NCBI GenBank assembly: GCA_019914945.1
Contig: CM034109.1
Span: 10,222,479-10,286,478 of the forward strand
Direction: 5' to 3'
Length of the DNA stretch: 64,000 nucleotides
Source of the DNA: Typha latifolia
Lineage: Eukaryota; Streptophyta; Magnoliopsida; Poales; Typhaceae
Positions 24,347 to 35,330 of this stretch are shown here, in pieces; the stretch's first letter is position 1; every line of letters starts with the position of its first letter. Position numbers and translations under genes: made by a program. The notes under the pieces were generated by a model. That model had not been told where the DNA came from, searched no databases, and saw only the letters and a list, made by a program, of their open reading frames with translations.

Positions 24347-27053
24347 TTATTTCTTCATGATGTTGGCAATGAGCCTAGGCCAATTAAGAGCCATAAACAC
24401 ATAGATCATATCATAGATGTTGTCAATAAAGATAAAATAAGCTGTGATCCGTGTCCTCTTGAACAGTAATGGACCAATGACCATCCAAAGCCCCACTACA
24501 AATCCTAGACCCATGCTGAAATAAAAAGATGACATCTCATTTCCATCTTCATGTTCTAGAGGATAATTTAGAGTCGTTCCATCTCCTGAACAATTCTTGA
24601 AAATAGGAGGCCCACAAAGATCATTGTTGCCTTCGTAGATTGACGGATCGTCAAATGTTTGCAGTTGCTGCCCAGAAGGTATTCTCCCTGAGAGGTTATT
24701 ATAGGACAAGTTCAAGTAGCTCAAAAAAGTTAAAGCCGATAGAGTTGGAGGAATTTCACCATAAAGCTCATTGTTTGATAAATCAAGAGACTCCAATGAC
24801 TGTAGACCACCCATCGTCTCTGGAATATACCCAATCAATCGATTCCCAGATAAGTTCAAATTTTTCAACGTAGCAAGGTCTCCTATCTCTTCAGGGATCT
24901 TTCCAGTTAGACAGTTGCCTGACAAGTCGAGGCTCGACATGAGAGACAATATTGTCTTGGTATAGTATTCCAGAGCTTGCCCTTTTGTGACCACTAACAT
25001 GCTAATATAATTAGGGACATAATAATTTCCATATGTGGAGATTGTGGTCATTGCTTTGAAGTTCACGAGAGATGGAGCTATGGTTCCTGATAGATTATTG
25101 TGAGCAAGATCCAAAACATGGAGATAGTCTAATTTTGCAAGCTGAATAGGTATATAGCCAGAAAACATGTTAGACCTTAATAAGAGAAAGGCTAATTGTG
25201 GTAATCTTTTACCTATCCATGTCGGCAAGCTTCCATAGAAATTATTATAAGAAAGATCAAGAAACTTAAGATATTGGCAACCTTGGAAGAACAAAGGGAA
25301 TTCACCAGAGAGACTGTTGTTGCGGAAGTTTACTATTGAAAGTTTCGAACCAAGATCAGTTCTAAAATATTTTCTGCGTGTCCAGCATTGAGGAAGTTGT
25401 CCTGATAGGTGGTTGTGTGATAGATCTAAGATTTCTAAGGACTGCAGCTGGTTGCACATAGATAATGAGATGGTACCAGAAATACTATTATTTGAAAGAT
25501 CTAAAACTTGAAGACTTGTCGGTAATTTTGGGACCCCACCATGGAGCCGATTTGAATTTAGATTTATTTCATATGTTGCTGACAAGAACTCCAGAGTCAA
25601 TGGTAACATTCCAATGATCTGATTAAGAGAGAGATCAAGATATTCGACCAAAGAAATTATATTCCAAAACCAATCTGGCAACTTGTCGACTATTCCTACA
25701 TTAGACATTCCAAAATAAATAATGCCAGTCTGTGATCGAATCCACATTGGAAAATGGGGTCCCTGATTGCAGGAGCTCAAGTCTACCGAATTCAATTTGA
25801 ATGGAGGGATCCAATTTGGGTCTACTACCATGGTCAGGTTGTTGTTGTTGGACAAGTATAACTCTTCTAATCTCGTCAGACTTGCAAAATGATCTTCTGA
25901 TATAATGCCAACCAAGTGATTGGAATTCAAATCCAAATAACTCAAATTAGTGAGCTTTCCAATCCCGGAAGGTATGTGACCGCTGAGGCTGTTGTAACCG
26001 AGATCAAGATACCTTAGACTGGTCATGTGCTGGAGCCAACTTGGTAGACTTCCGGTCAAGTTATTTCCAAACAAATCCAACTCCTCTATCTTGGGCGGCA
26101 ACCTTTTCATCAATTCTGCTATTTCCCCGCTGATTTGATTATCCCATAGAATGAGCTTTTTCAAGTTGTATAGATTCTTCAAAGTCCTTGGTACCATGCC
26201 AATGAGATCATTGCCTCCAAGAAAAAGTTCTTCGAGGGAGGTCATATTTCGTAGCAGGCCATCAAGAATAGGACTGTGAAAGTAGTTGTACCCAAGATTA
26301 AGGCTCACAAGTGATGTGAGATTAGAAGAGTAAAGAGGCAGAGAAGAGAACGTAGCGTTGAGATTGCAATAATATAGATAAAGAACTCTTAGAGAAGCTG
26401 GAAGCATGCTCATGGCCTGCACCCCATCCACAGCAGCACTAAGGTTAACCTTGCTCATGCCGAGGTACTTCAAGGAAGAGAGACGCGGTAACCAAGCTAC
26501 ATAATCAACCGACTCCAAGGAGTTAGCAGAAAGATCGAGATGGAGCAGCTTAGTGAGATTACCGAGCTGAGGAGGTATGCTCCCACTGAAGCTTGCATAA
26601 GAGAGGTCGAGATATTTCAAATTCTTGAAGGAGCCAATAAATTCTGGTATCCGCTTATGTTCGAAGTCGTTGTAGCTTAGGTTGAGGTAGTTGAGATGCT
26701 CTATAGCCAGCAGAGAAGGATTGATCTCACTGCCCAACGTTCGAAAGTACTTGAACTTGTTGTGGAGGTCGAGCTTCACAACATGGCCTGTCCTGTTGCT
26801 GCACACGACGCCCCTCCATCGGCAGCAGTCTTGGCCAGTCTGCCAAGAAGATAGGACATCACTGGGATCTTCAATGCTTGCTTTGAAGGAAAGAAGTGCG
26901 TCCCTCTCTCTCTCTCTCGATGCAACTCCTTCCTCCTCCTTTGGGCTCCACAGATATGGAGGAAATGGGGATTTGATATTGGGCCAGTAGAACCCATATC
27001 ATTATTAGGATGATACGACAACATTGGATAGAGGATCTTGTCGCCTTGGCCAT
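24347..27053 (-). CDS. EIX-type LRR receptor-like protein, frameshifted near the N-terminus
   Basis: The long frame 26902-24347 starts [13 protein letters not shown] and [14 protein letters not shown] (LRRNT cap) and continues through more than 20 LRRs of the LxxLxLSxNxLSGxIP type. A loop-out region, the [15 protein letters not shown] last repeat, an acidic juxtamembrane segment, one membrane span ([19 protein letters not shown]) and a short tail follow. This is the layout of LRR-RLPs such as tomato EIX1/EIX2, which lack a kinase and signal through SOBIR1/BAK1. The expected signal peptide and CIERERE segment begin at ATG 27053 but lie in another frame. The distance 27053-26903 is 151 bases, so the two parts are out of phase by one base, exactly inside a GA repeat. 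Adding one GA unit would restore the frame. Without this, only an N-terminally truncated, non-secreted product is possible. The family usually has one coding exon, and I see no intron that repairs it. Confidence 0.85.
26903..26919 (-). repeat. GA microsatellite in the RLP coding sequence
   Basis: On the coding strand the repeat reads as alternating Glu-Arg codons (GAG AGA) after Cys-Ile. Family members carry a short Glu-Arg-Glu motif here, so the repeat is ancestral, and the frame break lies within it. Confidence 0.85.
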
Positions 27054-27256
27054 TAAACTTCTTTTACTTCTTCTAGCTTCCAAACACCTGGGATTAATAG
27101 GATCATATAAGCAGCTCTCGCAATAGTCAAGGCCTAAAGGCAATATTAATCGAGAATAGGTACAAATAAACAGGAAGACGAAGCGAAATGATTACTGAGT
27201 ATTTTAGCTAGCCAAACACCTGGGATTAAAGAGGATATCATATATATATATATATA

Positions 27257-27319
<63 letters not shown>

Positions 27320-28673
27320 GCATAGGTACCTATGTAAATATGTATATGCATATGTATCTTTCAGGAGAATTGTTGGTGGCTAGCTGTAGTCCAGGGTGAT
27401 ACGGCACTTGCTTGTGCTGTGCATGGCGAGTCGTAAAGTTACTAGATATTATAATAGTTGTAAACTTTGGGAAATTGTAAGAATAACAAGTCAATGAGTC
27501 ATAGAGTACTACTTAATTAATTTGTGCTTCTCTTATTGGTGGTAGACGAATAATAGAGTAATCAAAGAACCTCGGCATCTATTGTTGCTACGTGGTTGAC
27601 CGACCAGCTGGCTTGTAAAGTGTCTTCCTCGTGTATCTCTCCTGCCTTCCTTCATTCTCGTGTTCCTCGCTCTTTCTCCATTAGCCTTTTCGTTTTTGTT
27701 CTTAATTTTCATTGGAGAGTGAAAAATTGCCATCAATTAAGTTTTGCCTCTACTCGGTTGGTGTATATACACGTTCATGAGAGATCACTACACTCCTTAG
27801 CGTCATAGATCTAGATATACGTAGAGAGAGATATCTTTCATTAGAGATCTATCTACGACGTTAGCTAGTGACGTCGTCCGGATCAAGGCCTAAGACAGCC
27901 ATAGAGATTTTTCTTTTTCTTCTTTTTACGAGAGATAGTGATAGAGAATTTGTTCTCCTTCTCCTTCTTCTTCTTCTTCCTCTTCTTCTTTATACCAAAT
28001 GTTTCCCACAAAGGACATTAATTAAGTCATAGATAAAGCGACCTTAATGGTGGATAGATAGAGACACATATTTGAGCTTCCAGTTCCAGGTGACACGACA
28101 CTTTTAACTTTGGGAAGCTGTAAAAATAACAAGTCACTAAATCAAAGGAGAAGAGTGGGGTGGCCAAAAGGCACTCCTTTTTAGCTTTTATATATTTGCT
28201 GATGGTAGACTGGTAGTCGAGCATCTACATTGTCTTCCTCGTGCTTCTCATACTTCTACTCGTTCTCTTTTTCTCTTTCTTTTTTTATTTATAAAACACG
28301 CTTCTAGTGGTTGCTTAAAGTAACCCAAAATGACTAAGACTGGTTCCTTTTTTTACTTTTTTTTTTAAATGCTTTTATCTTTAAAAAGTTTAAAAAAAAG
28401 AGAGGCAATAATAGAGAACATTTAATTGTTCACAGGACATGATGAGTTCTCACGACAGTCAACAAGGCCTAAAGGCAATAATAGATAACATTTAATTCTT
28501 CGTACAAACAGTTGTCCTGTTCTCCCACAAAGAATATTATCTAATCGACTAGCTAAAGCTACCTGCCGACTACCTTAATAATGGTGTATATTAATTAATA
28601 TATAGAGACCGTTGAGCTTTTCAATTCCAGACATGCACATATAAAAATATATAAAATTAGGAACACTAATTAT
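27054..28673. repeat. RLP upstream region built from repeated short blocks
   Basis: Several blocks recur: ccaaacacctgggattaa at 27080 and 27222; caaggcctaaaggcaata at 27128 and 28463; and a longer diverged pair covering about 27390-27690 and 28085-28290 (tttgggaa-ctgtaa-aataacaagtca, then ggtagac, then gtcttcctcgtg). This looks like the debris of tandem duplications of an RLP promoter. No gene other than the tRNA downstream. Confidence 0.5.
27239..27317. repeat. (TA)n(GA)n compound microsatellite
   Basis: About nine TA units run directly into about 30 GA units, 190 bp upstream of the RLP start. Confidence 0.95.
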
Positions 28674-28746
28674 TGTTGCTGCCCAGGATCGAACTGGAGA
28701 CCTTCAGTGTGTAAGACTGACGTGATAACCACTACACCACAGCAAC
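28674..28746 (-). tRNA. tRNA-Val (anticodon UAC)
   Basis: The minus strand folds as a complete cloverleaf of 73 bases. The acceptor stem pairs GTTGCTG with CAGCAAC plus discriminator A. The D arm contains AGTGGTTATC. The anticodon stem is TCAGT/ACTGA with loop CTTACAC, giving anticodon TAC. The T arm has TTCGATC with a five-pair stem (one G-T). The A box (TGGTGTAGTGG) and B box (GTTCGATCC) are intact. No intron, and CCA is not encoded, as in eukaryotes. A T-run about 20 bases downstream can end transcription by RNA polymerase III. Confidence 0.96.
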
Positions 28747-28942
28747 AAGCTTACGAAAAAGAAGAATAAGTTAGAAGAAGAAGTAGGAGACCTTGATTAC
28801 TCTTAATTTTTAATTAACCATAAGATGATGAGCCTAAATCACAAAATCTCAAATAGAAAACATCATAGTGTAGTCTAATGAATGAGTAGTAGAGAAGCTT
28901 GATTAATTGTATAGGATATACCCTGTTTACATATGAATAGAA

Positions 28943-29898
28943 TCACATCAATGAGTTTTTTGGAGGTAGAACACCAACTTCATCTTTAGTACTACCTTCC
29001 ACTCTATGGCCAATGAGTGAATTAGCTTTGTTTCCATTACAAAGATGGCTCTGGAGAATTGACATCCACTGCAAATTGAAGCACTTAAAAGCATCATGGT
29101 CCATTGACATATAATTTTGTCTGACAACTTGCTACCTGAAATGGAACTGCCATTATGTAAGCATTTGTTCTTTGACCACAAAGAAAGGAAGGAGATTAAC
29201 AAAGAAGAAAGCCATTTTTACCACATCAAGGAGACTAGTGCGGCCATTCTTCTTGTTCAGGCTGCTTTGTCTCAAGAAGAACTTTTGAGCATGACTTGCA
29301 ACTTGGATTGGAGTTCTTGTGGTCACAAAGTTCCTGGAGATGCCTCTCCAATCCCCTTTTCCTAGCTTCTCAAGCCCAATTAAGAAGAATCTGTGCTCTT
29401 CCTCACTCCAGGGAACACCTACAATCCATATACACAGCACTTGAATCGCCGATAAAATTTATCGAGTTTAATTTGATTTCAAACAAACTTGAGGAGAAGA
29501 AACAAATCAAATGGGAAATAAATGCTTGTTGGGATAGAAACTTATCATCAATTATCCATGCAGTATGTAAAAGGAATTAAGAATATCTCACCCTTTTTCC
29601 TTTCTTGTGTTCTTCCAACCAAACCATCAGAGATATAACCACTAGAAATCTTCTCAGTGGCTTCACCAATCGAAACAAGGGAGGAAGAAGTCGACGACGA
29701 TGTAGGGGAAGGCGAAGAAGAAGCAAGAGAAGAGGATGTTAAGCAACCCATGCTAAAGCTCTTCTTCATAGGGGAAGCTACTTGAATCTGCACCCCAAAG
29801 AGCCTAAAACCACCACCACCCAATTCATCTCTTGGGCTAGTAATGCATGTCCTTGAGTTGTGGCCATTGTTCCCACATTGAGAGCATTTCCTTCCCAT
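28943..29898 (-). CDS. MYB-related (SHAQKFF, KUA1/MYBS3-like) transcription factor
   Basis: Three exons on the minus strand: 29898-29592, 29418-29222 and 29068-28943, giving 209 residues. Residues 5-18 form a CX2CX4HX4C zinc knuckle ([14 protein letters not shown]). RLFGV at 32-36 matches the R/KLFGV repression motif. Exon 2 carries the single MYB/SANT repeat (about 105-150) with [24 protein letters not shown] and the SHAQKFF signature at 144-150. Family members (KUA1, rice MYBS3) bind TATCC-type elements and mostly repress transcription in sugar, growth and ageing responses. The first two exons are certain. The third exon is my best guess from splice sites and phase; it gives a C-terminus of only 42 residues after LLDV, shorter than usual, so the tail may be mis-modelled or truncated. 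Confidence 0.85.
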
Positions 29899-29939
29899 GT
29901 TTAGCATCCACAAGTGAGGACACCATGCACAGTTGCAGA

Positions 29940-31620
29940 CCTTTACTGCTAGTGTTGGTCCTCTGAATTAAGATGTGGATTTAAACCAACATAGCCAAGA
30001 ATAAGAGAGGAGTGGTTGGGGATATCTGATATGTGGATTAGAGAGTACAGAGTATTTCTTGTTTTGTTGTGTGTGTATTCATGTATACGTATTTTAATAC
30101 TCACTTAAAAGGATACATTCTTGAACCCTTTTTTTTTCCCAAATTAAATTAGCATCCCCATTTTAATATATTCTTCATATTTCTTTCTCTTATATATACA
30201 TCTTAAAAAACTGAAGGGAAAAAAAATTAAATTGTTCGTAGACATAGTATTTTACTAGCTACTGATCGATGTAGTATAACATGTGGGATGGCATCCTCAG
30301 TTTTGATAAATATCCAATCTCAGTTGACTATGCGTGGAGTGGATATAGCATCACTTTTGTCCTTGCTTTGCCTAAAGCTTTGGGGTGCTTCTGTTCATGG
30401 TCCAGCTAAGTAACCACCATTACTTAAAACACTTTCCTCGATAACTCGAAAAAGTTGAGAATACTCAATTTGCGTATTGGTATTGCTCCTTAGTACTAAG
30501 AACAGAGGAATCTTCCTCTACTAAGAGGTTGACATTTTTAATCACTTGTTAAGATTAATATTCATCATGGCAACTGAATGTAAGGTTTCATAAGTCACCA
30601 TTGCTTCGTTGGTTTTGTTTGTTTGTTTTCACATTTAAACTTCTATATCCTCCACTACTGTAATTGAGAATCAGTAGTCCTTGCCAAGTCATGCTAAATT
30701 TTCAGTACAGATCATGTGCTAAAATATGGCGTCTTCTATTGATCTATCATGCCACCGTCGGGCTTTCTTTAGACTTGATGGAAAAGCAAAGTACATAGGT
30801 GACAACTTAATGGAGGTTTCAGAAGATAGTAATAAAGAATCCAAAGCAGTAGAGTAGAGGCCAAAAAGGCATAATAAATTATAAAATAATTTATAAATTA
30901 CACCTTATATTTTATTTATTTTATAATTTATATTTTATTTTTAATAATTTTGTAACTAGAACTCTTATTTTTTTTTCTATAATTCTTATTTAACACCCTA
31001 ACATTATTTTAACTAACTAATATCAATCAAATTACTAAAATATCATCACTATTCTCTTTTCTCATATAAAAAAGGCATGAGTAATTTATATATTTATAAA
31101 TTATTTTATATATTATAATAAATATTTTTTTTACAAATATCGTTTAAATTAATAGAGAATATTAAATAATAATTAAAAGAAAAAAAATAAGAATTTAATT
31201 TAAAAAATTTAAAAACGAGTGTGAATCACAGTGTAATTTATAAAATTTCTTAAATAGTACAAAGGGAGATCCTTCCTTTTAAAAAAAAAAAAAAGGAAAA
31301 GATCATCCTACTATATACCCAGATTTAAACGCACGAGCCCCCCCTACTATATACCCTTCCAGATGTGGGCGAAAAAAATACAAAGAAACAAAGAAAAACC
31401 ACCAAAAATGCACAAAGGTTGATATAGCAGCAACATAAAATGTATTGTTGAAAGCAATATACATGCAGAATTTTGATAGCTCCGGAATGTTTAAATGTGG
31501 CAACAGTGATTAAGTATACATGGCCTCAGCAAAGTTTTTCTTGTAATGTATGTCTAAGATCTTGCAATGATTGCATAGGGGAACTCCTTGATTATACTTC
31601 TTCAAGAGCAAAATTGAATT
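29940..31620. other. AT-rich spacer upstream of the MYB-related gene
   Basis: No gene seen. It contains the promoter side of the MYB-related gene and a possible foldback element (30866-31260). The end near 31300-31600 should include the LpxA 3' UTR. Confidence 0.45.
30866..31260. mobile_element. very AT-rich foldback element (MITE-like, tentative)
   Basis: The left end aattataaaataatttataaattacac is matched by the complement of the right end gtgtaatttataaaatttcttaaat. The interior is almost pure A/T. Because low-complexity AT sequence pairs easily, the call is weak. Confidence 0.3.
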
Positions 31621-31623
31621 TCT

Positions 31624-34564
31624 TCAAGAGCAATTCCAATTCCTGAACTTGCATATTCCACGACGACCTTCCTCAAAGGAGTCACGAATGGATTGGACCA
31701 TCGAGGATACAGAAGAACATTCAGCTAACTCCTTTTCCTGTTCCTGTGATGTTGCAGTTACTTCCATGAGTGATAAGGACCACATAGAAAAGGTAGAACA
31801 TTATTACCATTTCGGCGAGTCTGTCAATAAAGCTCCCTGAGTTTGTATCATCACGCATGAATATCTGTTGGTAAGCTCTCCTCATTCTCCTAATCTTGAT
31901 TTTATGAAAGAATAGTCAGTTCAATATACACTGCTCAAGGTAAAATCTGATGGAAATGGCCAGATCCAAAGAGAATTCATGACTAGTGGGTAGATGGAAT
32001 TCTAAGAGAGAAACTCAGATGAAATGAGTGCCAAGTTGCATAGTCGACTACTAATTTCTTCATAAACCATTATGGCAATATAAGAAGTCTCCAATATAAC
32101 AAACCATGCTATAATGTACGTAGTGCTGACCTCCATGCTAGAGAAACCATTGCGTCGAAGACCCTCTAGATTCAAACCACGAAGCTCTGCTCTATCACCT
32201 GAAACCATCATATATTTCGGTACATCTTGCGCTATCTGTTTGAGTAAAATGGAATTAAAATGTGATAACACAATAAGAATAAACCAAAAGGTCAACTGCC
32301 AACATACCACAGAACCTCCCCCAAGAAAAGAGTACGATCCAATATGGCAAAATTGATGAACAACAGTAGCCCCAGCAGTATGAGTATAGTCCTATAACAG
32401 TAGCATTTTATTGAATTTCATTAAGCATCCTTAATAAAAGAACAAAAGAAAAGTAAATCAAGTAAAAGAAGCACTCACTTCTACTACAACATGGCCAGCT
32501 AGCAGAGTATTATTTGCAAAAATGTTATTGTTACCCACTCTGCAATCATGGGCAATATGACAAGCGCCCATAATAAGGTTGTTGTCACCAATAGCCTACC
32601 AATTGAATGACCATAAGAAAGGTAGTAAGTTTGTTAAAATTGATGAACAAACATTATCTCAATACCGTCTTTTCACTTGATTTAGAAGATCGATGAATGG
32701 AGCTATACTCTCTGATGTCATTGTTGTCACCAATGTGCAGAAAGCACTCATCGCCTGGCTGAAACAAGAAATACTCCATTAGACCAATATTCATAGAAAT
32801 GATCCAAATTTCACTAGGTCAAACTTGGTGAAACATGTAAACCTGATAAACATCAACCTTAGTGAGGGCTTAAGTAGTTAAGTGTCCACTAATTTAAAAC
32901 GTGAAACTAAATTAACTAACCAACACACTACATTGGAAGACAACATATCATCTCACTAAGACATGATGTAAAGTCATCAGCGATCATGGAATAACAGACC
33001 TTATATTTTAAATCCTGGCACTTTGCTCCGACAACTGCATAGTGTCCGATAACATTATTACTTCCAATAACTGTCTGACCGGGCAGATCCGCACCAACAA
33101 TAGCACCACTACCTGACAATTTCAATTTCCAATTCATGAACAATCACACAAAGAATATCTATAGCTCTCCTTTAGAATGCATGATCAGATAAATCATTTA
33201 GCCAAATAACAAATCTGCAAGAACTAAGAAAGCATAATTAAATGCAATCAACAGCAGATGATTACACTTGGTCCAACCAAAGTTAACCCTTAAAACAAAT
33301 AAAAGAAAAGCAGGAAAGTGCATCATCAAAGAAAATCAAGATGCTTGACAAAATGTGACCAAAATGGATAAGGAAAAAGGAAGGGAAGAAAATTTTCAGA
33401 ACGAAAAAGCCAGCTTCAAATTGATCCCAAGTCCTTACCTAGCTAATCTAAGCTACCTTCAAGTTTCTGATGCTGGAAATTGTGAATGCATTATAATTGC
33501 ATATGGAAAGGATGACCGGTAGAAATGATTTTGGCAAATGAAATTTTTATCTTTGAAGAAGGATGAATTAAACTCTTTTCAAACCTCCTAGTACTATTTT
33601 ATGTGCCTTGCACATGTTGGGAGGAAAAATGTTATTGATATCTTGTTCAGTTCATCTTCTTTTGTGCATTCAATTTTTCCTCTTTCCTTTTCCTAGTCAC
33701 AGAAGGTCTGAGTCAAAAGGACATAATAAGCAAGTACCTTGACAAATATAACACACAGAAATAACACAAACAAAAGGATTTACATCCCACTTACGCGAGA
33801 ATGACACATTGATCTCCTAACTTAGTGTCCCCCATTATATGGCTCCCTGGGTGCAATTCACAAGCATTGCCAATCCTAACAGCAGCTCCAATTGTACAGA
33901 AAGGCCCGACTGAAACCCCCTACAAAGACCAGAAGATATAAGTAGTTCCTTCCTTTAGTATCAAATTGTACTGCTATCAAGTAATGAGCTCAAACCAATA
34001 GAACTAACAGGCGCGAGAAACTAAACAACTCAAAACGCATGTCTCCTCTTATCCTATCCCTAAATAGTGAATAGTAAATTCCAGAGGATTCAACTTTTCT
34101 TTAAAGGCTCTCCAGGAGTGAAGGCTCTTCAGGTAGAGCACTACACTGGGGGCAATCAAATCTTCTTTTTTCATTTAAAACGCAAAAGGAAGTATACTAC
34201 AAGGAATTTCAAGAACTGGCATGAATTTTAATCGTTGCCAGCCATTGTTCTATAAATGAGGACTCAAATAACACAAATAGGGTCAAGAATCCAACTTCAC
34301 CTCCCCGAGGACCGCATCAGGATGAACAACAGCGGACGGGTGAATGCAACCGGAGCCTCCTTTCCTGCCTTCTTCCAGGGCATCTGATGTTTAAAACGAG
34401 ATATTTCGTTATAAATTTTAAAAAGAGAAAAGGATAGCAAAGAGAGAGGAATGAACCAAGAAACCTCCGTAGAGAAGGCGTGAAGTGATCAAGCGCCGGA
34501 TAGAGAGTGACGAGACGCAGCGAGAGATGAGGGGAGAGAGGAGAGCTCGAGAGGAAGCAGCCAT
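31624..34564 (-). CDS. LPXA: LpxA, UDP-N-acetylglucosamine O-acyltransferase, mitochondrial
   Basis: Ten exons on the minus strand: 34564-34465, 34383-34301, 33919-33795, 33108-33000, 32758-32666, 32595-32479, 32391-32308, 32235-32131, 31894-31808 and 31743-31624. Phase closes to 340 residues. The first 33 residues ([16 protein letters not shown], rich in Ser/Arg/Leu) look like a mitochondrial presequence. Hexapeptide repeats of a left-handed beta-helix follow ([41 protein letters not shown]). They include the catalytic-His segment GACHIAHDC and GLRRNGF, all typical of LpxA. The C-terminal helical part ends [11 protein letters not shown]. The enzyme transfers an acyl chain from acyl carrier protein to UDP-GlcNAc, first step of the lipid A-like pathway that plants keep in mitochondria. 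Its start lies back to back with the RGG gene. Confidence 0.95.
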
Positions 34565-34852
34565 GGCGGCCACTGCCCACACGAGGGAGGAGACCTAATT
34601 CAGTAAATATATAAATAAGCGCGTGGGTCTTAGGCGGGCAACCGGGTCGGATCGAATAAAAAACAAGAAGCATGAAAGAAGAACCATTCCTATTAGACCT
34701 AAACGCAGGCCACTATCCTAATGTTAGAAAGCCCGTTAGCCCACGGCCCAAAACTCGCTACATTTTAGGGAGCATGGAATTGCAAATTTGCAATTTAGTA
34801 CTGTTAATTATGTTTGCCATATCACTTTCCAAGTTGGTAATATATACATTCA

Positions 34853-34881
34853 CCTTACCTTACCTTACCTTACCTTACCTT
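34853..34881. repeat. (CCTTA)n pentanucleotide repeat
   Basis: About six CCTTA units in the divergent promoter region. Confidence 0.95.
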
Positions 34882-35241
34882 CTTTGCAAATTTGCATTCA
34901 CTATCAATAATCAATCGATTTCGCTTGTTGGCATAATATGAGTAATATCAGCCGTTCGATCTCGCTTTGACGGTGTTCGTCTGATCCGCCAACCGGTACA
35001 TGATAAGTAGCATTACGAAAACACCCTTTTTCCTGTAACCGAAGCGTTTCTGTGGTGGTATTAGAGTAAATCTGTTCTAGGTTTATGGGTATTTTCGTCA
35101 TTCAGACGCCTGGAAGAATAGATTACTGCACCCGAAGCGAAGAGGAAAGGATGAGGTCTTCTCTGTCTTCATCATCGCTTCCCCCAAAACCCTAGCTTTG
35201 TCCTCTCCATAGAGGTTTCTCACCATCGATTCGAAGTCTCC

Positions 35242-35274
35242 ATGGCGATCGAGTTGTGGAAAGCGTTATTCTAG
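35242..35274 (+). promoter_or_regulatory. short upstream ORF in the RGG leader
   Basis: An ATG with good context (ccATGG) opens a 10-codon frame that stops 56 bases before the main ATG. If in the mature leader, it should lower or condition translation of the RGG protein. Confidence 0.4.
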
Positions 35275-35330
35275 TGCTAGGTTTCCACCAGCTGTCTGGC
35301 CAATCCCTGTGTGAGGACTTATCAGTGGAG

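Larger units (their letters stand above)
34565..35330. promoter_or_regulatory. shared divergent promoter region of LPXA and the RGG gene
   Basis: The two start codons point away from each other and are 766 bases apart. The interval contains a (CCTTA)n run, a telo-box (AAAACCCTAG at about 35186-35195, close to the RGG leader) and an upstream ORF. Telo-boxes are common in plant promoters of translation and RNA-related genes. Confidence 0.5.

Noticed and set aside
26776..27024. 82-codon minus-strand frame over the RLP start
   Set aside because: It is the third reading frame of the RLP N-terminal region; homology follows the other two frames.
27239..27317. Repetitive TA/GA tract as a CRISPR-like or satellite array
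   Set aside because: It is a simple dinucleotide microsatellite without spacers or longer repeat units.
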